From contig JANBVO010000004.1 of the NCBI GenBank assembly GCA_030052745.1, positions 248,001 to 312,000 of the forward strand: 64,000 nucleotides of DNA. The letters run 5' to 3'. How positions within the stretch are numbered: the stretch's first letter is position 1; the number at the start of each line of letters is the position of its first letter. This document shows, piece after piece, positions 46,307 to 58,091 of this stretch. The notes beneath the pieces were generated by a model that ran no database searches, was not told where the DNA came from, and worked only from the letters and a program-made list of their open reading frames with translations. The position numbers were made by a program, and so were the translations under genes. Source of the stretch: Pleurostoma richardsiae (lineage: Eukaryota; Ascomycota; Sordariomycetes; Calosphaeriales; Pleurostomataceae).

Positions 46307-47199
46307 TGGGAATTTGCCTGAAGGACGGCACTACACAGCGGCTGGGACGTAGGTGTAGCCGTTGCGGAGAGCTTGGCCAAGCTCACATATATGGGTGGTA
46401 GAGGTTGGGTGCGACTTATATCGTATCTGCGTTCAGATATGCCACGATTCGTGGTCTGTACGGCGGCTCCGCGGTCATTTCCTAGGATGGCAAACAACGG
46501 TCCTTACTGACACATGGGAGAAGAGAGTATGTCTTTGTTTGCTTGTATCATCGGCGTTTTGGACGACTGTGTTTGATGGCGTTCTCGGAAAAGGACCGAG
46601 GGGACCGGGAGGCTACTAGGCTACAGCCCCGGGCGTGGGCGAACGAAGTGATGAGTGATATGAGGGCCTCCCTTTTGGAATTAATGAAGAGACGAATCTC
46701 CATTCTGGATAGAAATGCTATGACAATTAACTGGAACAAAAGATGCTCAACCATTTCCCCAACTACGAGGGCACATCCGAGACGGAGCCACAAGCGCCTC
46801 AAACCATCGCAAACTGCAGTGCGCCCTGCATCAATGGCGACCTGTAGTCGCCGACCGGCTCACCAATCATCCTCAAGCACGTTGAACGTCCTGAGGAGGT
46901 CTGTCATTCCCCGGCGATCTGCTCGGATTCTAGTGCAAAATACGGGGGCACGGACTCGCTTTCCCTCTGTTCTTCGTCGCCGTCCTGTCTCGGGCGGTCT
47001 CATCCACCATCTCCACCGCAGGACCCCCCTAAAACCGACGGCGAACACTAGAGACGTACCCGCCCACCTGCCCGCCCGTTTCCTCCACTACCAGCCAACC
47101 ATCCAGACTCAACATCCTCTCGCAGAAAACCCACCATGGCCCTAACCGACCGCCTTTGATATTCAGGAATATCGAGCGGCCCCGGCCAATCAAGCAGCA
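46307..47199. other. Intergenic region
   Basis: A long frame at 46543-47145 is open but encodes Arg/Ser-rich sequence without any recognised motif; I do not support it as a gene. The upstream flank of the tRNA gene lies at the end. Confidence 0.4.
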
Positions 47200-47306
47200 G
47201 GGTTTGTGGCGCAATAGGTAGCGCGTTGGTCTCATAACCATTCCTTATGACAGGGTCCGTAGACACTGATATCCAAAGGTCGTGAGTTCGATCCTCACCA
47301 AGCCCA
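47200..47306 (+). tRNA. Elongator tRNA-Met (CAT) with a 34-nt intron
   Basis: The acceptor stem GGGTTTG pairs with CAAGCCC, with A as discriminator. The D stem is GCGC/GCGC around AATAGGTA, and the T arm is GTGAG-TTCGATC-CTCAC. The anticodon CAT sits in the loop CTCATA. An intron of about 34 nt (47237-47270) follows the base after the anticodon, at the standard position. Internal promoter boxes are intact. The first base pair is G-C, not the A-U of the initiator tRNA, so I read it as elongator. The 31-39 pair is a T-T mismatch, which slightly weakens the fold. Confidence 0.85.
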
Positions 47307-47310
47307 GAAC

Positions 47311-47316
47311 TTTTTT
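47311..47316 (+). terminator. RNA polymerase III terminator (T6)
   Basis: Six T begin five bases after the tRNA-Met discriminator base, the usual stop signal for polymerase III. Confidence 0.8.
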
Positions 47317-48730
47317 GCCGGTGTTGTGACGGCCCTTTTCCCCTTGTAGACTAATCTAGAGAAATCTCCCGTGGGTGAGAGATGGCAGGGAAGCTGCTGA
47401 CAAGAGAATCGTTCACATAAATAAGCAGTTTACAGCGAACAAGGCATGTTTTCCTAGCTTCACAACTGTTAATCTGTTGCTGTCGGTTGCCCCTTGACGC
47501 TGGGTTTCGGTGCGTAGTCTGTTGAGCATGATGACGCGCCAACAAGCCGCACTTTTAGGTCCCTTGCATTATACCGAGAAGTCGTGTAACAGAGCTGTCA
47601 GCTACCGACTGTCGAGAATCCCACTCAAAGACGGTCACGGCGGGCTGAGCAAGAGTCGGGGAGGTCGGCGGCCGTGTCTCTTGGTCGGGCCGCAAGGAGC
47701 CCCGACTAAACAAAGTTATGGCTGTCCTGTCCGTCTTCGCCGATATGGAGACTCCGACAGGTGCGCTTCAGCTTCACAGGAACGTCATATCTCGGGCAGC
47801 GGGCATCCCGGCACGAATAAAGGTTGCCGGACCGAGAGCCGTCTCGGCGAGTCATCACGGCGTCGGCGAAGTGCAGCTGTTTCCCGGGGGCGGGATCCAC
47901 ATTTCTCGGCGACGTTGACACTGCGACGCCATTCCTTCGACTCGCTCTCCGGTGCTCACCACAACTCTCTCGTCGCCCAGCACTGTCGGCTCTCGGGAGC
48001 CGCCGACGGCTCCTGAGTAAGTGCTCTAGCTTTCTGAGTGCTACGTACCACCTTCCCCTTCTGACTAATCCGTGCCGATGTAAGCAGCATTGAAACCAAT
48101 GGAACTCGCCGAGGGCGGCATTGCCATAAGCGGCCATGATGATCAGCCTCATTGGTCGCCGGCCACCTTCTTCAGCTCCTTTCGGGGTCCCCCTTGAGCC
48201 CTCGAGGCTGACCTGCAGCACGGCATGCCCTCTGTGCTTGACAGCGGCTCCGTCTGACAGGTAGCTGGTTATCCTATGCGAAATCCGTTGGTAAGGCAAG
48301 ATGGACTTGGTAGAGATTAGATTCTATACCCCCTTGCGTTCACTTTCCCATCGGGGATGCCGTACTTAACTCCCTCTGAGGAGGCTGAGCCTGAGAGTGA
48401 GGCAGTCGGGCTTGGACATGGAGCATGCTTCAGCTGGTCCCCGGGGACGTCTACGGCTCCCAGCTCGACCCCCTATGCGGACACTGAACATCTTATCTGT
48501 AAAAGTGCCTATATGAAGCACACTCGTAAGTCTGGATTAAAAATCAACCAGTTTACTCTTTCTATTCGCTTTATAAGAACCCTTACCGTGTTCCGCTTGC
48601 CAACGACTATACGTAGCACTTGTTCTCAGCTACGTCTTCTCTGCCTCTAAAAGCAACATCTGGAACGAATACCTCTTGGTATCTCATCCCCTTCGTCGTC
48701 TTGCGTTACTTCTTAATTTCTTCCGCGATT
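47317..48730. other. Intergenic region
   Basis: About 1.4 kb leading into the ABC transporter gene. A 198-codon frame on the minus strand (47706-48299) is Arg-rich and unrecognised, and is probably chance. The final 200 bases contain a TTTATAAG element about 160 bases before the ATG. Confidence 0.4.
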
Positions 48731-51003
48731 ATGGCTTCCACCGCGGCGCCGTCCGACACCGAGGCGGACCAGGGCACGATCGGGTTTAGCGACTCCGCAA
48801 ACCTGGACGTCGAGAAAGGCGCCCTGGCGGAGGACCACCTGAAGAACACGACCGTCCGGAGCATCTCCTGGAGCAGTGCCAATGTGACCGTCAAGGACAG
48901 GGAGACAAAGCAGCCGAAGATGATCGTTGATAACGTCGAGGGGCTCGTGGAGGCTGGTATGTCTTGATTGTTCACTTGGCTGTAGCCTCAGTGGCTTGAT
49001 CCAGCACATCTGAACCAGGATTCGCTGACGGGTCGCGACCAACAGGCGAGATATGTGCTCTGATGGGCCCGTCGGGCTGCGGCAAGACGACCCTCCTGAA
49101 CGTACTGGCCCAGCGCCCGACCGGTGCGGCCAATGTCGAAGCCACCGTACTAGTCAACGGAGTCAAGCCATCCAAGTCCGCCTTCCGAGAGATGAGCAAC
49201 TTTGTCGAGCAGGAGGACGCGCTGATCGGGTCTCTCACGGTCCGGGAGACGCTCGCGTTCTCCTCGCGCCTCTCTAGCACCAGGTATGTACACCACGCCG
49301 CTCATCGAGGGCGCTCCTGACGAGACGTCCGAAGCTCCCTCCCGAGGAAAGACAGACTCGCCCGCATCGACGGGCTCCTAGACTCCTTTGGCCTGCGCGA
49401 CCAGGCCGACACCATCATCGGGACCCCCATCCGTAAGGGCATCAGCGGGGGCCAGAAGCGCCGCGTCGGCGTGGCGAGCCAGCTCATCACCAGCCCCAAG
49501 ATCCTGTTCCTCGACGAGCCAACCAGTGGGCTGGACTCGGCCGCGAGCTTCGAGGTCATTAACTACCTCAAGCGTGTCGCGAAGCGCAATAATGTATGTC
49601 CCCTGAGCAGAATCTGGCTGCTCCTCCCCAAGCTGCCCAGGAATCGCTGACAAGTTGAATTGCCCTTCAGTTGATCGTCATTGCCAGCATCCACCAACCC
49701 TCCTCCTCGACCTTCAACCTCTTCGATAAGCTGCTCCTGCTATCCGGCGGGAAGACACACTACTTCGGCCCGGTGAGCGGCATCAGCGACTACTACGCGT
49801 CCGCCGGGAGCCCGATCCCGCTGCACGTCAACCCGGCCGAGTACCTCCTCGAATCGACCAACATCGACTTCTCGGCGGACCGGGGTGCGGCGCAGCAGAG
49901 ACTCGACGACATGCAGCGGGCGTGGTCTGCTTCGCTCAGAGCTAAGGAGCTGTCGCGGGTGATACTGGCCATCGAGGCGAGCTCTCCGGGGCAGCTCGAC
50001 ACCGCGCCCTCGGAGAAGAAACCCAGTGTGCCGAGCTTGATTCTAACGTTACTGCACCGGTCTTTCATCAAGAGCTATCGGGACGTCGTCGCATACGGCA
50101 TCCGCTTAGCCATGTATATGTAAGTCGCATCTCCAACCACTCTATCAGCCTTGGATTTCGCGAATGGAAAGGGGCTAACTCGTCGCCTTGGAAAAGGGGT
50201 CTGGCAATCATGATGGGAACTGTCTGGCTGCGGCTGCCGACGGACCAGTCCTCCATCATCCCCTTCATCAACGCCATTGTAAGGCTCTGCACACTCTCAA
50301 GATCCTGGTTTGATGTCTGACTTCCCAAAAGTTCTACGGCTCAGCCTTCATGTCCTTCATGGCCGTAGCCTACGTCCCCGCCTTCCTCGAGGACCGCCAG
50401 CAGTTCGTCAAGGAGCACCGCAACGGGCTGTACGGCGCCCTCGAGCTGCTCGCCTCCAACTTCCTCATCGGCGCCCCCTACCTCTTCCTCTTCGCCCTCC
50501 TCTTCTCCGCCGTGGCCTACTGGCTGTCCAACTTCCGCCCCGCCGCCGACGCCTTCCTGACCTGGGTGCTCTGGCTCTTCCTCGACCTCCTCGCCGCCGA
50601 GTCCCTCGTCGTGTTCGCCGCCAGCCTGCTCCCCTCCTTCGTCGTCGCCCTCGCCGCCGTCGCCTTCGCCAACGGCCTGTGGATGTCCGTCGACGGCTTC
50701 ATGGTCCAGCCGGGCGTGCTCAACGCCTTCTACCGCTACGCCTTCCACTACTGGGACTACCAGAAGTACGTCTTCCAGAACATGATGGTCACCGAGTTCG
50801 CCGAGAGGACGTACCGCTGCGGCGCGGGCTGCCAGTGCATGTACCAGACGGAGCTGGCGGACCGGTGCATGATCGCCGGGCAGGGCGTGCTGGACCAGTA
50901 CGGGTACGCGCCGGGCCACATGGGGAGGGACGTCGGCATCATGATTGGGATCATTGCTGGGTATAGAGTGGCGGCGTGGGTTGCCCTCAAGCTCAGGACC
51001 TGA
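48731..51003 (+). CDS. ABCG (WHITE-type) half-transporter
   Basis: Six exons, 48731-48956, 49046-49283, 49335-49593, 49671-50119, 50197-50278 and 50332-51003, give 641 residues, the normal size of a half-transporter with the order NBD then TMD. The nucleotide-binding domain has Walker A GPSGCGKTT at about residue 83, signature ISGGQKRR at about 191, Walker B ILFLDEPTSGLD at about 210 and the H-loop in ASIHQPS. Six hydrophobic segments follow, including NFLIGAPYLFLFALLF, with a long extracellular loop near the end containing CGAGCQC. Such proteins act as dimers and export lipids, sterols, pigments or drugs. The substrate is unknown. Confidence 0.93.
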
Positions 51004-51369
51004 GCGGAGCCGGAGCTTTCGGCCTTTCTGTTTTTGTTGCTGTTGTTTCTTTGTGTCTTTCTTGCGATAAGGTGTCGGAGGTATCCAGCAGGATATTACT
51101 TAATAAATGTGCTTGGCTTGTTTCTAGAAAAGGGTAACCAATATATATACACAAGGCCCAGTTGAACCTGGCAACCGGAAATCCAAGTCTACATGAACTG
51201 TTAGCTAGTCGTCAAAGGGCCCCTTATCCTGAACTCCATGCTAGACAAAATACAATAGGTCCCAGGTAAGTCCATATTACTCCCGCTGTTCTGTTTTCGT
51301 ATACCTCTGATATATATATCACGTCGACCTCGCTGCTCGTCTCGTTGCTCCTATTAGAGAGCCCTCGCA
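51004..51369. other. Short convergent spacer
   Basis: This is the shared 3' flank of the ABC transporter (plus) and the PAN-domain protein (minus). It is AT-richer than its neighbours; no feature was seen. Confidence 0.5.
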
Positions 51370-52536
51370 TCATGACGACTCATCTTCCACGGCTGCGTAC
51401 CAGCTGGAGCTCCAATTTGGCTCCCCGATACTGCTCTTGAGCCAGCAAGTGTTTGTGCCGTAGTAGTTGCCCCACTGTTCGGCACCAAGAGTCAGCCTCT
51501 GCTATATCCGGATACATACTTGGGGGAAGGGGGGGGAAATAGCAATGGCAGTGTACCGTGGGGGGGGGGGCTGCCGGACTGGTCTATGAGGGGAACTGTG
51601 ATCGAAAGGACTCACCCCGACGGCTGTACAGCCTTCCTGGTTGGCGCAGTCGTCCAGGCACTCGGCGAACGTGGTCGTGTTCTTGGTGAACAGGTCCACG
51701 GCCCCCTGCGCGCTGGAGTAGTCGCGACCGCAGAGCACGAGGAACTTCTTGTTGCCGCCGGACTGGCTGGGCGCCGAGATGTCGTACAGCGTCCTGTTGT
51801 CGGTGGGGCAGACCACCTGCACCTCCAGCCCGCCCGTCGCCGTCGCCGACGGGGACGGCAGCGTGTTGGTGCCGGTGGCGTTGACGGACGTCGTCGCGCT
51901 GTTGAGGTAGTGGCCGTTAGCGAGGATCTAAGAAGCGGCGGGTAGGGCGTAGCGCTGAAGATCCAGGGGGTAGAGCCACGCCGTTGACGTTGAGCCGGCC
52001 TTCCTTGGCGAACCCAATTGGCTGGCTCTCCAATCCAAGCATTCCAGGAGTTGACTTGGGACTAACCTTGGCGATGGTGAGGAGTCGTGGCTCCCATTGT
52101 TCCGCGTTGCAATCCCAACGCCGACGCCGATTGCGATGGCCGCCACAATCGCGAACACGGCGATCGCTACGACTGCCCAGAAGACGTGTCTCCTCAGCCC
52201 GCAGATCCTCCTATCCTGGTTCTTCTCCAGCACCGGCGGCTCGGGCGGCAGACCGCCCTGGTAGCCGTAGTCGGGACTGATCGTGGCGCTGTATGCCGCA
52301 TCCGGACTTCCGCCGTAACCCCCGGTGTACGCTGCTGGATACGGCGCATTCTTGTACGCGTCGTGCTCCTGCTGCTGCTGGGGTTGGTGTTGCGGAATGG
52401 CTTCAGGGAGAGGGCTCGTCTGTTCCCAAGTCCTATTCTGCGAGAGTCCCTGCCGCGGCTCCGCGACCTCCAATCCCGTTTCCACCACCTGCAGCCCGGA
52501 ATAGTCCTCGTGTGGGGTTGGCCGCTGCTCTGCCAT
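51370..52536 (-). CDS. Single-pass membrane protein with PAN/apple-like ectodomain
   Basis: Three exons on the minus strand, 52536-52067, 51898-51616 and 51474-51370, give 285 residues. The cytoplasmic N-terminus of about 110 residues is rich in Pro, Gln and Tyr. A single hydrophobic helix (VFWAVVAIAVFAIVAAIAIG) follows, then a Ser/Thr-rich stalk (SATTSVNATGTNTLP). The ectodomain has the cysteine pattern of a PAN/apple-like domain: C in VVCPTD, C in VLCGRD, C-x3-C in ECLDDC, EGCTAVG and NTCWLKS. Such fungal proteins are thought to bind carbohydrate or protein ligands at the cell surface. Exon 2 begins after a CGCTAAC branch and CAACAG, a much better fit than an earlier TTAG acceptor that breaks phase. 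Confidence 0.85.
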
Positions 52537-55112
52537 TGTGATGTGTCGAGGTCCTTCGGATGCCTCTCAATCTGTGGTCGTCTGCGCTTCAACCTGGGAG
52601 AACCCAGGTATCATTATAGACGTCGAGATGGTGACCTCTTGATCTGAGTTTGTCTAATGCTTTCCACAGCCAGCAACTGCGCTCTTCTATCGGATTGAGT
52701 CGTGACAGAGTGTAAGAGACATTATCCCGTAAGCCCAGTTGAAACCGGGCATGCGGTGTATATAGGGAGGTACACTGGTACGTGAGACCACCTACACTAT
52801 ATTTGGGGGCGATGCTACCCCCAAACGGCCCTTCTTAGGCAACGGCTGACATCCCCACTGTCTAGATGCCGCTCATCAAGGGAACGGAACGGCAAGAGTC
52901 CCGCTGCCGACGGACCACGCAAGCCCCTGTCACTACGAGCACGAACAGTCCAGATTTGCCTGCCCATCAGGAACTTCCATCAAGCAGTCTTCACTTGCTC
53001 TACATCAAGTACTGTAGCGTAGACTGTGGGGTCTGATGCCTCGGCAAAAGACATTGCCAATACTCTTTAACCTTTAGTGTTGAGCTTCGTTTACTGCCCC
53101 GTAGGATTAGGGATCCGCCACAGATCCAATCTCAGGGCTGGCACGGGCACGCTAAGAAGTAAAATGCGCCTAGCAATGTGGGTGAGATTTTACGGTGGTG
53201 AGCACATCTCACCCGAGCTCGGCGGGGATTGGGCAGCCAGTGCCGACGTCGACAGGTCGAGAGCATTTGCTGGGGAATTAGCATGGCCACAGGGGGTGAC
53301 CGACGATCTTCGGATTGCCGGAGAAGCCACCCGTGACAAGCTCTCGGCTGACATGGCGGGAAGAAAGAGATTAAGGACATTAAGCAGTAGGGCGTTCCTA
53401 ATAGCACGACAAAGAGGTATGTCTAGGAGTACAAGTCGTGGCTGGCATAAGATGGTAAGTGGGCAGTCTCCTCGTACATTCTAAAGGAGAAATCCGGCAT
53501 CCGATCTCGTCGTGATCTGGCTCCTCCGTGGTCTCACTGTCCCTCCATTACATACCTCGGCGTCCGAGTACTAGGAGGGTCATTTGCGCCGAAGAGAGCT
53601 GAATGAGTACCCTTAACTAGAGTACTGCTGAGTTAAACGCCTCCTGATGAAACAACAGCGTGGAGAGTGCGGCTGAAGAACGAGCCACGCGAGTTTCCGA
53701 AGGCCGAGACGAAGGATTTGCCAGAGGGCTGGCTGCTTGTGCCGGAGCCAGGTCCGTTGATTGTGGGTTCTGTACCTGGCGATTAGAATGTCAAGATATT
53801 TGACGGTACCGTCTGCCGAAAGGCCTGTCGCTTCAGGGAGGCCCAAACCAACAGGCGCTCGAGGTGGACGTAGTGCCAGGGCAGTAAGAGAGGCAACAGT
53901 GCATGAGTACCAAGGAAACAAGATTATCTTCGAGGTTCGCGCGTTGCAGCTCGCAGTGTGACGGTTGTACGGATGTAGTTATAGCCATACGTTGGCGGGT
54001 CTGGCGGCCGCTGCTTGAGACACCATTGCGCCCGCTTTCGCCAAAAGAGGTCCCAGCGTTGAACGAGCCTGTTCAACCACGGCTAAGACAAGCTCTCCGG
54101 TCAATTTATCGACTCGGCCCTTAGTGGCTTGAAGTTTTCTGCTCCTCGAAATAGCAGGATCTGGCGGTCAGGCCGTGAATTCTCTCATGTTGGTGTCGAA
54201 TTAATCGTAGAGGCTGGTTCATTGACCATCGTGACCCGCTCGACAGGAGCTCCGATTTAGAAGCCGCCAAGGTCCCCAAGAGGAGCTCTTCTTGCAAGGC
54301 CTGATTATGCCTGTCCTTGACGGCGCTTTGCTGTCAAAGTTGTTGCATGTTTAAACGAGCGAACCGTTGTTGTCGCTCTCTGTGGCCGTCTTCGCTTGGC
54401 TGTTGGCTACATTGCACCGCCGAACTCCGTCCGGCCCAAGGACGATCTAAACTCTGTACGGGAGGCAGATGCCATACGCTACTCATGCCGGCCACTGATG
54501 GTGGCCATTGGCTGAGGTTTCATCTTGCCATTGAATACTGTCTGCGGATGGCAATGGTAGCAGCAACCCAGAGCGGCCAAGTGCCGCGGCTGCGGCTGCT
54601 CCTGCTACTAAATAGCCAAGCGCGAAGTCAAGCGTCAAGGAGGGACGACGTATGCTAATGTTTTAAATTTGGGGGAATCCGATCATTGTTGGTCGCATCA
54701 GAAGGGATGGCACTCCTTGGCCGAACCTAAGGTCACAAAAGCAGTCTCAGGGAGACAGGCAGATAGAATAAAGTACCTCAGGCAGGCAGAGACCCTGATC
54801 TTTTCGGGACAAGGGGCCGTGTATCAGAACAAGAGCTGCGACGGAGTCGAGATGGTCAAAGAATGAGCAACAAGAAAGAAGAAACTGCGATAAAGATGGC
54901 AGGTCCTTACCTAAGCACCTGCCAAGGTACCTCCAAAGCAGAGTGGGGCCCGCGTTTGGCGGTGCGCGGCGCGAAGTCCCTGAAGTACCTGAACAACCTG
55001 GTCGACATGACATCTCCAACCCCTGCAGCCCAGCGCGTTTTCTCCCATTTACAACCGCGTCCACCACCCGCATTTCCATCCAACATGACCATCACGCGAT
55101 AACGACGCGATC
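52537..55112. other. Divergent intergenic region
   Basis: About 2.6 kb with no recognisable gene. Open frames such as 53077-53484 show no family signal. A GTATATAGG element near 52756 lies some 220 bases upstream of the PAN-domain gene. Short CCTAAGCACC/AAGGTACC words occur around 54908-54930. Confidence 0.4.
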
Positions 55113-56948
55113 ATGTCTCTCACGTCGCCGCTGACGACCCTGGCATCCACGTCGCCCTCCTCCTTCTACACTGCAACAGCCGGGACGCCTTCCAACGTGG
55201 AAGATCTTACCACGGCCAGTAGCCCCGATGACTGCGGTGCCCCGTCGTCGTCATACCGCGGCGCGAGGCAACTGCCCCGCGAACTGAGCGAGCACTGCCA
55301 GATCTACCTCGAGGAACAGCTGTGTACGCCTCGTCCTCCCAGTTACATCCAAATAAGGGAGCCAGGTACTGACCGCATCGCTAGACACTGCCGCAATCAA
55401 CCTCCTGAATAGTCTCTTGACCGCGGGAGAGTCGCAGCCTTACGCGCCCACAAAAAACGCGTTGGTACCGCCGCCACGTCAAATCGCCTGCCTCGCAACG
55501 CTTGCCGTCCACCCGAGTCATAGCTCCAGGTTGTCTAAGGGAAGCCATTATGAGGTCTCCTCGCAGTCTCTGGCATACCTGAGAAATCTCCTGGCCATTG
55601 TTGGTCCCGTCAATGCCAATCTTCGCGCAGCCTTCGAGTTTCGAGACCAGCGCAGTCGCCGCGGCAACATGTTCGATGTCGTTAATAGCGATGAGGAGGA
55701 CAGCGATGAAGATTACATCCGCGGTAGCATGGCTAACAGCGGGAGCGTCTGGACTCGTGGCCAGGACTTTTGGAAAGTGCTCGGCTGGGCCTTCAACTGC
55801 AGCGCACTGTACCCGCACCGATGGAAGTACTGGAGGCCTTGGCTCGAGTATCTGGTCGAGGTCTTAGATGCTGACTGGGAGGAGAGGAAACGGCTCGATA
55901 TTGAGGTGTTTGACCGATCTGGTGGCAGCGAGCCGTTCAAGTACACCATGCTCCAGAACTCGATCCTCATGCACTATGTCATGCCTCGCAACAGCAGGTC
56001 TAACCCTCTGAAGCCGATAATGAGCGCCTTGTTTGCGGACGGTAGCCTCTCCTCACTCACCGTCTACCCTGAGGTGTTTGAAAAGGAGCGTAAAGGCATA
56101 TCCAAGGACACCAATAAGCGAAAGCGTGCGCAGCTGGACATTGAGAAGAGCAAGTTCGGCGACTACTATGATGATGACTCTCTATCATCCTCACCAGTGT
56201 CTGAGCCCCCAACCCCTCAGAAACCTCAGGAGCTCTTGGGCCAGGAAAATGAAAATCCTTCATGGGCCACGACGTGTCTGGCAGAGTCGGTATCGCTGCG
56301 CATGCGTTTGTTCGCCTTGGTATGTCATAATTGAACCTTTGTCCGCTTCTCTCGACTCAGGACTGACCTCAATCACAGTTATCGCGGGCCGCGGACGACA
56401 TACCTGAGAAGCCGTGGGTTCCCTTGCACGACTTGTATGACGAGTTTGCGCGTCGTATCAGCTCGCTCCCCCTTCCAGCGTTTTCGATGTTCTTGGCCGC
56501 CTCTTCCCGGCTTCCTGACATCGTACATGTCTCCATCCTTCGAGTGTTGATGCCAGGATTCCTGCCGGCTTCAGCTCCAGATCCGGGAAAGGTTGATCCC
56601 GAGGTGGACGACAAGAACGGCATTTCTGTTCTGATACTGGAGAAATGTTTCCTCCCGTTTGCCGCCAGGGCTGTCGTTGAGGTCAATGCCAAGCTATCCC
56701 TCGTTCTTGAAGGCATGCTTCACGCGCTCTATATACAGTCTGGCATTTTGTACACACGGTCGCTTGAGAAAGCTGTCGAAATCGGAATACAAAAACGGCA
56801 AGAGAAAGCCAAACCCAAGAAAACGAGCCGCGGAAAGGTTGTCCGCCTCGACGAAGAGGCGGCGAGAGATACTCTAGCCGCGTCGGCTCATCGTCTTCTG
56901 ACACTCATGTCTGTCATCAAATTACAGAGCCCAGACGACGACGACTAG
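55113..56948 (+). CDS. Conserved-looking protein of unknown function
   Basis: Three exons, 55113-55323, 55385-56319 and 56379-56948, give 571 residues. I do not recognise the family. The N-terminal 50 residues are Ser/Thr-rich. The body looks helical and aromatic-rich (WRPWLEYLVEVLDADWEERK), with an acidic stretch VNSDEEDSDEDYIRG near residue 195, a basic patch KDTNKRKRAQLDIEKS that could be a nuclear localisation signal, and a second basic patch KRQEKAKPKKTSRGK near the C-terminus. The protein ends in PDDDD. All three junctions have good consensus and phase. A nuclear role is a guess from the basic patches. Confidence 0.8.
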
Positions 56949-57266
56949 CCTCACAGTCCTGCGGCTATCTTATTACTTACTGTCTTGTACTCCAGACCTG
57001 TCTGGTGCGGTGTTTGTGGTCAGCGATCACAGTCGGGACATTATCACCTCGTGTGTTCGGGCACTGCCTCCTTTTGTCGCTTATGAGATGTATGATTTCT
57101 ATAGATGATACCACGGCGTTTTAGCAGAGCGTCAAGGCGGTTGCGGATATATCATGACCAGGGGTTCTAGAGATTCAAGGTATCGGTTACGGCGAACGGG
57201 TGCGCACGGTATCACCTCCAGTGGAGTCGAGTACTTATTCATACATGTTAGAACAATGCTCTAGGC
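56949..57266. other. Convergent spacer
   Basis: The shared 3' flank of the unknown gene (plus) and the complex I assembly factor (minus). Nothing else was seen. Confidence 0.5.
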
Positions 57267-58091
57267 TTATTTCCTTGATGGTCGTGAAGGATCCCATCCC
57301 TTAGGCTGCCACCTCTCACTTGGTCCGCTCGGCTGATGGCGCTTCCACGGATCCTGCGCCTCTTGCTGCTGCCCCTGCGACTGAGACACCGACGCCCGCG
57401 ACCGCGGCTCCGCCTCTACAACATCAGCGCTCTCGATCGCGTTCTTTTCCGTCTCGCCTTCCCGCGGCCAGTCCCTCGGCGTCGGCCCCCGTTCCCTCTC
57501 CGTGTCGAACGCCGGCACCGCGTGGCCCATCGGCTGGCCCGGCGCGTCCGGCAGGCCCTCCACGGGCTGGCCCCGCCCCGGCGCCTGCACCAGGCTCTCC
57601 TTGGCGGCCCAGCGGGCGTCCGCCGCCGCCGCAAGCACCTTGAGCTGCTCCTGCCGCGCGACGTCGGCGGCCTGCTCGTCCAACGAGGGCGGATCGGGCC
57701 GCGTGTGCCGTAGCCACTGGTGCCACTGGGGGGAGACTTTGACGTCGGCGTAGGGCGTCGCCCGCGCGTACTTGACGATGCGGCGCCAGCGCACCGCGGC
57801 CGGGTCGTCCGCAGCGGCGGGGCCGAGGCGCTGGTCGCGGAACTCCCAGTAGGTGTTGCCGTGGAGATCGAGGCCTGGGGGTCTTGTTAGCGCTCGGTTC
57901 ATGAAATGAATGTCCTTCTTTCTCCCGTGAGGGTTTTTCGTCGTGCTATCTTTTGTACACATAGCACGGCACCTCGTATGTGAGATCTCACGGGTGTACA
58001 TACCGACGAGGAAGCGCTTTCGCCAGGGAAGGCGCAGCGCCTTCCAGTTATACCATGCTCTCAAGATTGGCGATATCTGCTTCGAAGACAT
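57267..58091 (-). CDS. NDUFAF2: Mitochondrial complex I assembly factor (NDUFAF2/NDUFA12-like)
   Basis: Two exons on the minus strand, 58091-58004 and 57874-57267, give 231 residues. The N-terminus AWYNWKALRLPWRKRFLVG, joined across the intron to LDLHGNTYWEFRDQ, and the following WRRIVKYARATPYADVKVSPQWHQWLRHTR match the NDUFA12 superfamily. Length and the long Pro/Glu/Gln-rich C-terminal extension fit the assembly-factor branch (NDUFAF2, mimitin/B17.2L) rather than the structural subunit NDUFA12. The human factor is shorter (169 residues). It should act in the mitochondrial matrix during late assembly of the peripheral arm. The splice uses GTATGT and CCCCCAG, both strong. Confidence 0.85.
   Translation of the reverse strand: MSSKQISPILRAWYNWKALRLPWRKRFLVGMYTREISHTRCRAMCTKDSTTKNPHGRKKDIHFMNRALTRPPGLDLHGNTYWEFRDQRLGPAAADDPAAVRWRRIVKYARATPYADVKVSPQWHQWLRHTRPDPPSLDEQAADVARQEQLKVLAAAADARWAAKESLVQAPGRGQPVEGLPDAPGQPMGHAVPAFDTERERGPTPRDWPREGETEKNAIESADVVEAEPRSRASVSQSQGQQQEAQDPWKRHQPSGPSERWQPKGWDPSRPSRK

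Noticed and set aside
46543-47145. 200-codon plus-strand frame upstream of the tRNA
   Set aside because: Arg/Ser-rich with no motif; runs close to the tRNA gene and shows no splice signals.
47706-48299. 198-codon minus-strand frame
   Set aside because: Arg-rich, unrecognised, overlapped by plus-strand frames; likely chance in GC-rich DNA.
44114-51003. Zn2Cys6 factor and ABC transporter as part of a metabolite cluster
   Set aside because: No polyketide synthase, peptide synthetase, terpene cyclase or P450 in the window; the tRNA and 2.4 kb lie between them.
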